Below, one piece after another: positions 54,940-64,000 of a stretch of DNA of 64,000 nucleotides (the stretch's first letter is position 1; each line of letters starts with the position of its first letter). Origin of the DNA: Siphonodentalium dalli. Taxonomy: Eukaryota > Mollusca > Scaphopoda > Gadilida > Siphonodentaliidae. The notes under the pieces are model-generated. The model ran no database searches and had not been told where the DNA came from. It was given only the letters and a program-made list of their open reading frames with translations. The stretch is taken from contig CP136061.1 in the NCBI GenBank assembly GCA_032622095.1, positions 186,440,369 to 186,504,368 of the forward strand, written 5' to 3'. Made by a program: the position numbers and the translations under genes.

Positions 54940-56176
54940 TAGGGACCTGCGAATATTCGAGATTCGATTCAATGTCGATATCGGACACCCGATTCGAGAT
55001 CAACACCGAATCTGTCCGCTGATTCGAATATTTTCGAATCGGTGTTACTTTGGTGTAATCTCGTTCTTTGCGTCTAAATAGCACATGCCAAATGACCCGA
55101 ACTCACAAAAATTGAAGCACAAGGTTGCCAAGTTAACCAACGTAGGTAATTTTGAATGTATGCCATTCAGAATATAGACATGCATTATGCAAATTATGTA
55201 CTTCGATCGCAACCCGTGACGGTGATCACAATCACTGCATATTTGTAATGTATGGACACTATGTAAATTGTCTACAAACGTGATCGCAAGATGCGGAACT
55301 CAATTGATACATTATGTTTAGAATTTCAGATATCCAATTCAGATTTATATATGAATAAAATTCAATGTCAGCCGCCGTTATGAGCGACAAAACAGATTGG
55401 AATGAACAGAAACGGTGAGAACCTGAGAACAATCGGTCATTTATGTTCTTAAATGGACGTCATCGTGTGCAACCAGTTATCTGCGACACTGCCGGCAGAA
55501 TTCCTATAAATTTACTACTTTCAGTTTCTGTTTCCCGGGAAATCGAGTGCGTTGCACCAAGTTTTGATCCGTTGAATCTTGTTGATAACATTTAACACTT
55601 GTAATTTGTGCCTGTTTTCTGGGACCCCTCCGTAAAGACAACTACTGTGAATATGTGATGTAGATGTTTGATATATTGTGCGGTGAACAGTTTAACAGAT
55701 AACTACCATTGGTATCGGACTACAACAATTATGTAGCTGAACGGTGTACCCATGTCCACTTGTGTCAAATCTTTATTAAATAATGTAGACAAGTGACTTC
55801 CATTCCATGGGGTTTGCGATACGTTGATTGAACTGTCTTTAAGTGTCTGACTGTCACTTCTTGCGATGTTCGTCATGACACAGCTAGATAGAAATGCAAT
55901 GCAACATATCCCAAACCTTCCATGAGACTGAGAGTGACTTGCCTATGTCACGATTTTCCTTAAAAAAAAACATAAGTCCAACGGATGGTTAAGGAGATTA
56001 ATATTGTTATATAGTATCTAGTAAATTTGCAGTTTTTTGCATGAGACACCGAAATACAAACTGGTAAACAATGTCAATCACTAGCTGATTCAATTCGAGA
56101 TTCGATGTCGATATCAGGATGGAGATTCGATATCAAGATTCCATTCGATGCAAAATCCCCGATTCGCAGATCCCCA
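54940..56176. mobile_element. Non-autonomous hAT-like element, 1237 bp
   Basis: The ends TAGGGACCTGCGAAT and (inverted) TGGGGATCTGCGAAT agree at 13 of 15 bases. ATTACAAA is duplicated exactly outside (54932-54939, 56177-56184). Subterminal regions have many ATTCGA and TCGATATC words on both sides. No transposase is present. Confidence 0.88.
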
Positions 56177-56433
56177 ATTACAAAATGCCTGAAGTCCATG
56201 CAAATGTATCAAAATCAACTAGTACAAGTGAGAAATCAATTTGCTATTATTCCTCCATACCATATCCTGGTCCTCTTTACCATAGCCATGAGCAGTACTC
56301 AAAAATTGCTGAGAAGAATGGGGGATTGTGCTAACAAACTTCACCCAAACATGTCGTAATGGGTGTCAAACTGTTCAGTTCGCCTCCTAGTTTCATCAGA
56401 AACAATTGTTGACTCAACATAATATTTGTAGTA

Positions 56434-57596
56434 CAGTGAAACCTCTCCAAACCGGACCCTCGATAAACCGAATCCCTCTCCATACTGAACCAATTGTCCG
56501 GTCCCGAATTCACATAAGTGCATTCTCACTAAAAATTACCTCTATAATCCGAAACCTCTCTATTCCGAAAATATGACGGATTTGTTAGTCCATAAGTGAA
56601 CAAATACATTAATTTTTACCTCTGAAATCCGAATGCAGAAAGCAATACCGACCGAACGCATGGGCAGTAGATTTGACATACTTGATGCTGAGCTCTGATA
56701 TTGTTTGCTTTGGTGTAGACTGGATGTTTTATAAGTTTAAATTTCAGTTCTACAATAGACTACATTCGTGATGGCTCATTCGTTGTGGTAGGTTGATTAA
56801 AACTGTATTGGTGATAATCACTACCATAATTATGTCACAAAAGATCCCCATTAATCCCAAAAGTTGTGTCCCCAGTGTCAGTCCAACCTTTCATTGTACC
56901 ATTGCTGAATGGTCAATAGCGGTTATTGTCACTTTGAATAGTGGTTGCTAATTATCAAATTAAATCACTTGAGTATGACTTCAGCTGTCAATTATTAGTG
57001 AAAAATAGGGATGTTGTACACACATTGTATGAGATGAACAATGGGCCTAGGCCCGATATTTTACATATTTAATCGGAAGGTAGATTACATAATTTGGAAA
57101 TGCAGTTTTCTCATTTATTGTTATATTAAGCTTTGCATCATTGGTTCAGTCATTGGGTGATAAAATAAACACTTTGATAGCAATTTTATACCAACTAAGT
57201 AAGTGATGCTCTAACTACTATGCATGCTGGATATCTGTGGTGTTTTTCTAATTCATTGTGTAATTTTTTTCCATTCGTATTATAAGCATATATATTAACG
57301 GATATATGACCATTGAACCATATATAATTACATTTTTAGTTCTTATTAAACCTGATTAAATAGATAAAACATGTTATAATTATAACATGATTTATTTATC
57401 TATTGTTATATATATTTTATTTGGTACTTAACTGAATGAAATTTAATTATTCAAAAATAAATTGGTTGCGCTTCCAATGCTTAGTAACGACGGCAATACA
57501 TTCCGACTGTAGCGCAATTTTCTATAAACCGAACACCTCTCTAAACCGAACAGAAGGGTTGGTCCGAAGGGTGTTCGGTTTGGAGAGGTTTTACTT
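56434..57596. mobile_element. Pogo/Tigger-like non-autonomous element, 1163 bp
   Basis: The left end CAGTGAAACCTCTCCAAACC and the inverted right end AAGTAAAACCTCTCCAAACC differ at two positions, and TA lies outside both. Subterminal copies of CTCT..A.A/CCGAA words (CTCTATAATCCGAAACCTCT, CTATAAACCGAACACCTCTC) are typical of such elements. The centre is AT-rich without a transposase. Confidence 0.85.
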
Positions 57597-58042
57597 TACA
57601 TGCAAAAAAAAATAATAATTCACCCACACATGCACAAATTACATCGATTTGCTAATGTATAAAATCAGTATTTATTTTTACGTCTAACAAGGAGTATTCA
57701 TAACCACCAAATATACGAAATGGCCTCTAAATCACACTTTTTACTGGGAGCACTCACCTTTCAAATGAGTTTCAAATCTTCTGCAGACACAATCTGGGTT
57801 TCTTGTTGACACAAATGGGGTTTGTTTGGATGTTGAATATGGTATGCACCTAAATACTGAATCCAATTGAATAAAAGGCTGCTGACCAAAATTCCCTCCA
57901 ACGAAGGTGGCAGGGAGGAGTTGATTACATCAATATGATACAAAGTGCATATTCACATCTTCAATGAGTCAGTAACAAACTAACAATGTCCTGAAGTTTT
58001 AGGTACATAGGATACAAATTGAAGGAGAAGTTGATTTCACAG
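57597..58042. repeat. Single diverged units related to the 190-bp array
   Basis: From about 57880 the words GGAGGAGTTGATTACA, CACATCTTCAATGA, CCTGAAGTT and GAAGGAGAAGTTGATT follow in the same order as in the 49785-50675 array. Sequence before 57880 is unassigned. A GTGAGT donor-like site at 57760 (minus strand) was tested as an exon border and not accepted. Confidence 0.55.
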
Positions 58043-58092
58043 TTAACCCTTTGAGTGCCAGGTCGATTTTTGTATCAACCCATATACCCTGT

Positions 58093-58161
58093 GCCAATGC
58101 ATTCTCTTATATATGCGAGTCGACCATAGGTCGCCTCGCATATATAAGAGAATGCATTGGC
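58093..58161. repeat. 69-bp near-perfect palindrome, copy 1
   Basis: Arms GCCAATGCATTCTCTTATAT and ATGCGAG continue to a CGACC/GGTCG stem around ATA, with one mismatch in each arm pair. It lies in the outer piggyBac-like element. Confidence 0.95.
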
Positions 58162-58375
58162 CTAACAATTGTTTTGTTTTTTTACAATTGTTTACAATTT
58201 TAATGATTTATTCTTATATTCTTTAACCCTTCACCCAACAAACCGGCCAAAAACGGCCAAATAAAGCTGCAACAGCCTAAATTATCTTGGGTCTGTCTCA
58301 ATAAAACCATACAAATATGGATATCATTGGAACCGGCTCATTGACCACATTGTGATGGTTACAGTTATGCCCTGT

Positions 58376-58444
58376 GCCAATGCATTCTCTTATATATGCG
58401 AGTCGACCATAGGTCGTCTCGCATATATAAGAGAATGCATTGGC
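58376..58444. repeat. 69-bp near-perfect palindrome, copy 2
   Basis: Same arms as copy 1, with the centre differing by one base (GGTCGTCTCGC instead of GGTCGCCTCGC). Preceded by CCCTGT and followed by CTAA, as in copy 1. Confidence 0.95.
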
Positions 58445-58522
58445 CTAAAAAAATCTTTTTTTAACACTTTTTACCATTTATTCTTACATTCTTTAACAAT
58501 TTTATAATTTTTAATGTGTTAA

Positions 58523-58591
58523 GCCAATGCATTCTCTTATATATGCGAGGCGACCTATGGTCGACTCGCATATATAAGAGAATGCATTGGC
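58523..58591. repeat. 69-bp near-perfect palindrome, copy 3 (inverted)
   Basis: Reading the other strand, this copy is base-for-base the same as copy 1. The flanks are inverted too (TTAA before, ACAGGG after), so the unit including CCCTGT has been turned round. Confidence 0.95.
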
Positions 58592-58752
58592 ACAGGGCCG
58601 TTCTGTTGGGTAAAGGGTTAACAGACTTATTTTGTAGGTTTAGGGCCGATGAGATCGGCCCCTGGCACTCAAAGGGTTAAGGCACCCAAGTGCATATAAG
58701 GGTGACAAAAATGGGAGTGGGCATATCCCTGTGCACATGTATCACAACAAAC

Positions 58753-58911
58753 CTGGATATTTTTTTCTTAAAATCCTTTGTTTCTGCACTAGCTGCAGCT
58801 AGGAAGTCTTCCTGTTGATCTATATGCTGGTGAAGCTTGTTATTCTCATCAGATAGCCTCCTGTTCTGAGCCTGAAGATCAATCACCTCGTCTTTGTGTT
58901 CACAACAATCA
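58753..58911 (-). CDS. Coiled-coil gene, exon (most 5' one recognised)
   Basis: A 159-nt exon after TCACAATTTCAG and before GTTTGT. It starts with the last base of a codon, so an earlier exon must exist to the right, outside or hidden in the satellite region. It ends in phase 2, matching exon 48447-48615. The peptide has CCEHKDEVIDLQAQNRRLSD, ENNKLHQHIDQQEDFLAAAS and ETKDFKKKIS, a charged helix with heptad leucines. The CCEH start could also be a turn or short cap between two coils. Confidence 0.82.
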
Positions 58912-59814
58912 CTGAAATTGTGATAAAAGGTGGATGACAAAGACTACATGCTATATACCCTAAAATGGTGCCGGAGTAGGGGGGGCGGCAACCAAACTGC
59001 CCCTCCAACTCATCCATGTTGACATTGCCATCTCACTGGCTGGAAAACTTTACCAACAACTGCCATTTTCAAATTATCATACGCAAGAAGAATCTTGTCC
59101 AGACATTCCATTTGAATTTACTGAATTTCTGGAAATAAACTGCATTTTATATAAACGACACCTTTGTACCAATGTCGATCATCATGTATAACTTGACATG
59201 AATGAATGAGTTTAATGCGAAAAGCCACAAATTAATGTGGAACATGCATAATAACATATATACACTATGTACATTGGTATGAATAACATTGTCATCAGAA
59301 TTTCATATCCATACATAATAAATTGTATGTAATACTTATATATATTATCATATGTATACTGTATACACATACTTGCACACGCGCATACATATACACATAT
59401 ATACATATACACACCAGGGCCCAAGCTAGGGGTTGAAAACATGGAGAAGTGACTTCTTCCTCTGGAGATTTTAGGGAGACTTCAGCCCAAAATAGGGAGA
59501 AGTGGAGAGACTTAAGAAAAACAAACACTTGTTAATTTTCAAATATCGATTTATTTATAACATCAATAAAAAAGATTAAATAACAAGATAAAAACATGCA
59601 TGGTTACCAAAAATAAAATATAGCACAAGTAGAGGACCTGTATAGATAGATAACACAAACTTTATAACTTTAATTTAAAAATAAAAAAATGTTGACTTCA
59701 TGACTTTTAATATCTGAAGAAATTAATTGTTATTATATTAATTTGAAATTTTTGGAAATGGATTTTGGTCACTGTTGTAATATGGGTGTCCATTAAAATA
59801 AACAATATGAAAGT
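58912..59814. other. Intron sequence with simple repeats
   Basis: It contains a stretch rich in TATACATATACACA (59330-59415) and AT-rich sequence. GGAGAAGTGACTTC and GGAGAAGTGGAGAGACTT near 59450-59510 are two related words. No exon or transposon end was found. Confidence 0.45.
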
Positions 59815-61618
59815 GTCAATGACACTGTAGCTCAACTTAGGTAGGGGAATAATTTAATGGTTGACAGTAAATGGAGGAATAGGAAAGGTGCTAATAGAAA
59901 TGTCTAACCTGCGCCAAAGGATTTAGTGATGCAAAGAGTAAAATACAAGATGGCTGCTGGTGGCCATTTTTTTTTGGCCAATTGACCCCAAAAGAACTCG
60001 TTCCCATCTACGTATAATTGTTAACATCCATGACAAATTTTATGAAGATCTGACCAAAGCTACGACCTACAAATTTCATGATGATCAGACGAACAGTACG
60101 ACCTGTAGACCGCGCCAATGGATTGAATTTTGAAATCCAAGATGGCCGCTGGCAGCCATGTTTTTTGGCCGAATGACACCACAATGATTCGTTCCCATCT
60201 ACATGTCAATGTCAACATTCATGACAAATTTCATAAAGATTAGACCAAAGGTACGACCTGTAGCCCGTGCTAAAGGATTTAGTCATACAAAGAGTAAAAT
60301 CCAAAATGGCTGCTGGCGACCATGTTTTTTGGCAGAATGACCCCAAAATTACTCGTTCCCATCTACATTTCATTGTTAACATCCATGACAAATTTTATGA
60401 TGATCAGACTAAAGGTACGACATGCAGCCCGTGCTAAAGAATTTAGTCATACAAAGAGTAAAATCCAAGATGGCTGCTGGCCGCCATGTTTTTTGGCCGA
60501 ATGACGCCAAAATTACTTGTTGCCATCTACATGTCAATATTATCATCCATGACAAATTTCATGATGATCAGACAAACATTACGACCTGTGGCCCGTGCTA
60601 ATGGATTAAATTTTGAAATCCAAGATGGCCACTGGCGGCCATGTTTTTTGTCCGAATGACCCCAAAATGACTCGTTCCCATCTACATTCCAATATCAACA
60701 GCCATGACAAATTTTATGATGATCAGACTAAAGGTACGACCTGTAGCCCGTGCTAAAGGATTTAGTCATACAAAGAGTAAAATCCAAGATGGCTGCTGGC
60801 GGCCATGTTTTTTGTCCGAATGACCCCAAAATGACTCGTTCCCATCTACATGTCATTATTAACATTCTTGACAAATTTTATGATGATCAGACTAAAGGTA
60901 CAACCTGTAGCCCGTGCTAAAGGATTTAGTCATACAAAGAGTAAAATCCAAGATGGCTGCTGGCGACCATGTTTTTTGGCCGATTGACCCCAAAATTACT
61001 CGTTCCCATCTACATGTCATTGTTAACATCCATGACAAATTTTATGATGATCAGACTGAAGGTACGACCTGTAGCCCGTGCTAAAAATTTAGTCATACAA
61101 AGAGTAAAATCCAAGATGGCTGCTGGCGGCCATGTTTTTTGGCCAAATAACCCCAAAATTTTTACTCGTTCCCATCTACATGTCAATATTAACATCCATG
61201 ACAAATTTCATGATGATCAGACGAACAGTACGAACTGTGGCCCGTGCTAATGGATTAAATTTTTAAATGCAAGATGGCTGCTGGCGGCCATGTTTTTTGT
61301 CCGAATGACCCCCAAAATGACTCATTCCCATCTACATTTCAATATCAACAGCCATGACAAATTTTATGATGATTAGACTAAATGTACGACCTGTAGCCCG
61401 TGCTAAAGGATTTAGTCATACAAAGAGTAAAATCCAAGATGGCTGCTGGCAGCCATGTTTTTGGGCCGAATGACCCCAAAATGACTCGTTCCCATCTACA
61501 TGTCATTATTAACATTCAGGACAAATTTTATGATGATCAGACTAAACGTACGACCTGTAGCCCGTGCTAAAGGATTTAGTCATACAAAGAGTAAAATCCA
61601 AAATGGCTGCTGGCGACC
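59815..61618 (+). repeat. Satellite of about 162-bp units, left block
   Basis: The word AAGATGGCTGCTGGCGGCCA or a close variant occurs at about 59950, 60141, 60306, 60469, 60624, 60789, 60952, 61114, 61272, 61437 and 61602. Spacing is 155-165 bp apart from the first (191). Each unit also has CTCGTTCCCATCTACATGTC, GACAAATTTTATGATGATCA and GATTTAGTCATACAAAGAGT. A variant type (ATGGATTAAATTTTGAAATC) recurs every three or four units, so there is a higher-order pattern. Short open frames in it are by-products of the repeat. Confidence 0.95.
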
Positions 61619-62781
61619 TAGTCCAAGTCTTCTCGTACTAAAACCGGCTAAGATATTGGGATGGAGGTGCCGGTCTTTAGTCCGAGTTCCAGGCCCATGC
61701 ATTCTTATGACACGACTTAAGCGTTAGTGACCCGCTCAAATAAAACCACAATTATATGAAATAAAATATCACAATTGCGACAATAAACGGATATTTTCCG
61801 CAGAAGACATGCTATTTTATCTGAAACCCACATCAGTTGTGAATTTAAAACTGTAATTTAATGCGAAAAGAGACATTTACCTCAATGTTTACAATTTTTT
61901 TAAAGTATGCGAACTCGGTTGACCTCGCGAACTGTGTTCGGCATTTTCCGTTGAAAATATTCCGTAGATTTTGGACAACAACGCAAATTACGATGAATTC
62001 TCCATTGTAATCGTAATTATGTGTGTCAATAAATAAAATAATAAATAGATTAATTAAACATTGGAGATATAAATGTAATACACTAAATAAATGAACCTTA
62101 AGTTTGAAAAGTCCCACTAAAACGGAAGAACTATATTTCGAAACTGTGTGATTCGGTTCTCCGATTATTTTATCAACACAGATGTCAAAATGCATGGCAA
62201 CTTGGCAAGTCAGACACAAGAGTTCTAATTTGCTCCAATTTTGACAAGTTGCTTGCGAAAATTGTCAACAAAACTACCGTTCTGATCCTCCATTATGTCA
62301 TTAAGTTTTTAGTGCGGGAATTGTTCTGAAAGCACATAGAAAACTGGACTTTCGGGCGATCGGTTTTCGCCATTTTTGTTCGGAAAACCCGCGCTATATA
62401 TAGAAACGGAAAGTAGAATTCCCAGAACAAACAGCGGATTATGCCGAACTTATTCGGACCACTTCGGCTTTCGGTTAAAACGTAAACAAACAGAGAAACA
62501 AATCGATGTTTGTGTCAATCAACCGGAATACTCTATGTGTAATTTAACATTAAAGTTAGATTATTATACACCATTATGACCATAAGATGTAAGCCTTTCC
62601 GATGTATATAGCATCATGTATTGATTTGCTAGGTAAATCGAGTAAAATACACCACAAATTCCCGCCACAGATCGTGGGCGTAAGTCGTGTCATAGGATTG
62701 GTATACAAGCGGTCTTGGACTAAAGACCGGCACCTCCATCCCAATATCTTAGCCGGTTTTAGTACGAGAAGACTTGGACTA
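61619..62781. mobile_element. Mutator-like non-autonomous element, 1163 bp
   Basis: The first 65 bases (TAGTCCAAGTCTTCTCGTAC and onward) and the last 65 are identical inverted repeats, with weaker inverted similarity for about 50 bases more (TATGACACGACTTA on both sides). CTGGCGACC is duplicated outside (61610-61618, 62782-62790). Long TIRs and a 9-bp duplication fit the Mutator superfamily. A 124-codon frame inside (61845-62219, minus strand) matches nothing that I recognise. It inserted into a satellite unit. Confidence 0.88.
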
Positions 62782-64000
62782 CTGGCGACCATGTTTTTTG
62801 GCAGAATGACCCCAAAATTACTCGTTCCCATCTACATGTCATTGTTAACATCCATGACAAATTTTATGATGATCAGACTAAAGGTACGACATGTAGCCCG
62901 TGCTAAAGAATTTAGTCATACAAAGCGTAAAATCGAAGATGGCTGCTGGCCGCCATGTTTTTTGGCCGAATGACCCCAAAATTACTCGTTCCCATCTACA
63001 TGTCAATATTAACATCCATGACAAATTTCATGATGATCAGACAAACAGTACGACCTGTGGCCCGTGCTAATGGATTGAATTTTGAAATCCAAGATGGCCA
63101 CTGGCGGCCATGTTTTTTGTCCGAATGACCCCAAAATGACTCGTTCCCATCTACATGTGATTATTAACATTCTTGACAAATTTTATGATGATCAGACTAA
63201 AGGTACGACCTGTAGCCCGTGCTAAAGGATTTAGTCATACAAAGAGTGAAATCAAAGATGCCTGCTGGCGGCCACGTTTTTTGGCCGAATGACCCCAAAA
63301 TGACTCGTTCCCATCTACATGTCATTATTAACATTCATGACAAATTTTATGATGATCAGACTAAAGGTACGACCTGTAGCCCGTGCTAAAGAATTTAGTC
63401 ATACAAAGAGTAAAATCCAAGATGGCTGCTGGCGGCCATGTTTTTTTGGCCAAATAACCCCAAAATTTTTACTCGTTCCCATCTACATGTCAATATTAAC
63501 ATCCATGACAAATTTCATGATGATCAGACGAACAGTACGAACTGTGGACCGTGCTAATGGATTAAATTTTTAAATGCAAGATGGCTGCTGGCGGCCATGT
63601 TTTTTGTCCAAATGACCCCCAAAATGACTCGTTCCCATCTACATTTCAATATCAACAGCCATGACAAATTTTATGATGATCAGACTAAATGTACGACCTG
63701 TAGCCCGTGCTAAAGGATTTAGTCATACAAAGAGTAAAATCCAAGATGGCTGCTGGCAGCCATGTTTTGGGCCGAATGACCCCAAAATGACTCGTTCCCA
63801 TCTACATGTCATTATTAACATTCATGACAAATTGTATGATGATCAGACTAAAGGTACGACCTGTAGCCCGTGCTAAAGGATTTAGTCATACAAAGAGTAA
63901 AATCCAAAATGGCTGCTGGCGACCATGTTTTTTGGCAGAATGACCCCAAAATTACTCGTTCCCATCTACATGTCATTGTTAACATCCATGACAAATTTTA
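62782..64000 (+). repeat. Satellite of about 162-bp units, right block
   Basis: Continuation of the 59815 array after the Mutator-like insertion. The units resume exactly within CTGGCGACCATG and run to the window edge. The order of unit variants at 63000-63950 closely follows that at 60500-61600 (including the ATTTTTACTCGTTCCC variant at 61155 and 63465), so a multi-unit block was itself duplicated. Confidence 0.95.

Larger units (their letters stand above)
58227..58617. mobile_element. PiggyBac-like non-autonomous element (inner), 391 bp
   Basis: The ends CCCTTCACCCAACA and (inverted) CCCTTTACCCAACA differ at one base and are flanked by TTAA (58223-58226, 58618-58621). It is nested in the outer element and carries two of the three palindromes. 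The conserved CCCTT start suggests that both elements use related transposases. Confidence 0.85.
58047..58676. mobile_element. PiggyBac-like non-autonomous element (outer), 630 bp
   Basis: The ends CCCTTTGAGTGCCAGG and CCTGGCACTCAAAGGG are perfect inverted repeats flanked by TTAA (58043-58046, 58677-58680). TTAA targets and a CCC start are the signature of piggyBac elements. A second TTAA element is nested inside, and three 69-bp palindromes lie within. Confidence 0.9.

Noticed and set aside
57760-57800. Possible extra exon before a GTGAGT donor on the minus strand
   Set aside because: No acceptor gives a length divisible by three as the phases of 58753 and 48615 demand, and the sequence belongs to a repeat-rich stretch.
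60322-63876. Series of similar open frames (MFFGRMTPKLLVPIY type)
   Set aside because: They are by-products of the 162-bp satellite, recurring with its period and differing by frame; no sign of a protein.
59815-64000. CRISPR-like array
   Set aside because: Units are 162 bp with no short repeat/spacer alternation and the genome is eukaryotic.

Overview
This is a stretch of an invertebrate nuclear genome, most likely a bivalve or other mollusc. There is no bacterial-style gene packing. Short exons with GT/AG borders lie scattered among long repeat-filled introns. Several repeat types are ones I associate with mollusc genomes: tandem blocks containing GGGGCATAACTC, blocks ending in GGACGGAC runs, and a hairpin beginning TTAGCTCACCTGAG. 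The taxon is an inference from these repeats and is not proven.

Host gene. I recognise twelve exons on the minus strand, from 58911 down to 5908, that read as one coiled-coil protein (about 453 codons seen). Reading phases agree at nine of the eleven junctions. They clash at 41007 to 30314 and at 9295 to 5990, so at least one exon is missing from my list at each place. The 5' end lies to the right of the window, and the 3' end may lie to the left. I cannot name the protein.

Left part (1-17.2 kb). Two copies of a repeat face each other, one at 1-5522 and one at 15165-17210. The left copy is split by a Helitron-like element (1550-4934) that carries a satellite array and a broken hAT transposase. 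The right copy holds a THAP-domain fragment. Exons 5908-5990, 9295-9416 and 9854-10008 lie between the copies, along with hAT elements.

Middle part (17-30 kb). A 0.7 kb sequence is present twice in direct orientation. One copy carries a TA-flanked transposon, and the other shows the empty site. Further right are a family built from hairpins plus ACGG runs, and a 4.3 kb composite with an 8-bp target duplication.

Right of centre (30-47 kb). A pogo-like element is followed by a near-complete L1-like LINE on the minus strand: ORF1 intact, and ORF2 with endonuclease and reverse transcriptase split by one frameshift. A 5'-truncated copy of the same LINE, with a 15-bp target duplication, sits at 45.7 kb, and a tRNA-derived SINE at 40.7-41.0 kb.

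Right end (47-64 kb). Elements are heavily nested: a second pogo-like copy broken by a 2.5 kb terminal-inverted-repeat (TIR) element, hAT and pogo non-autonomous elements, two nested piggyBac-like elements carrying 69-bp palindromes, and a satellite of about 162 bp cut by a Mutator-like element with 65-bp identical termini. No rRNA or ordinary tRNA gene and no CRISPR array was seen. The main story is one large host gene whose introns have been repeatedly invaded, with many insertions whose exact ends can be read.
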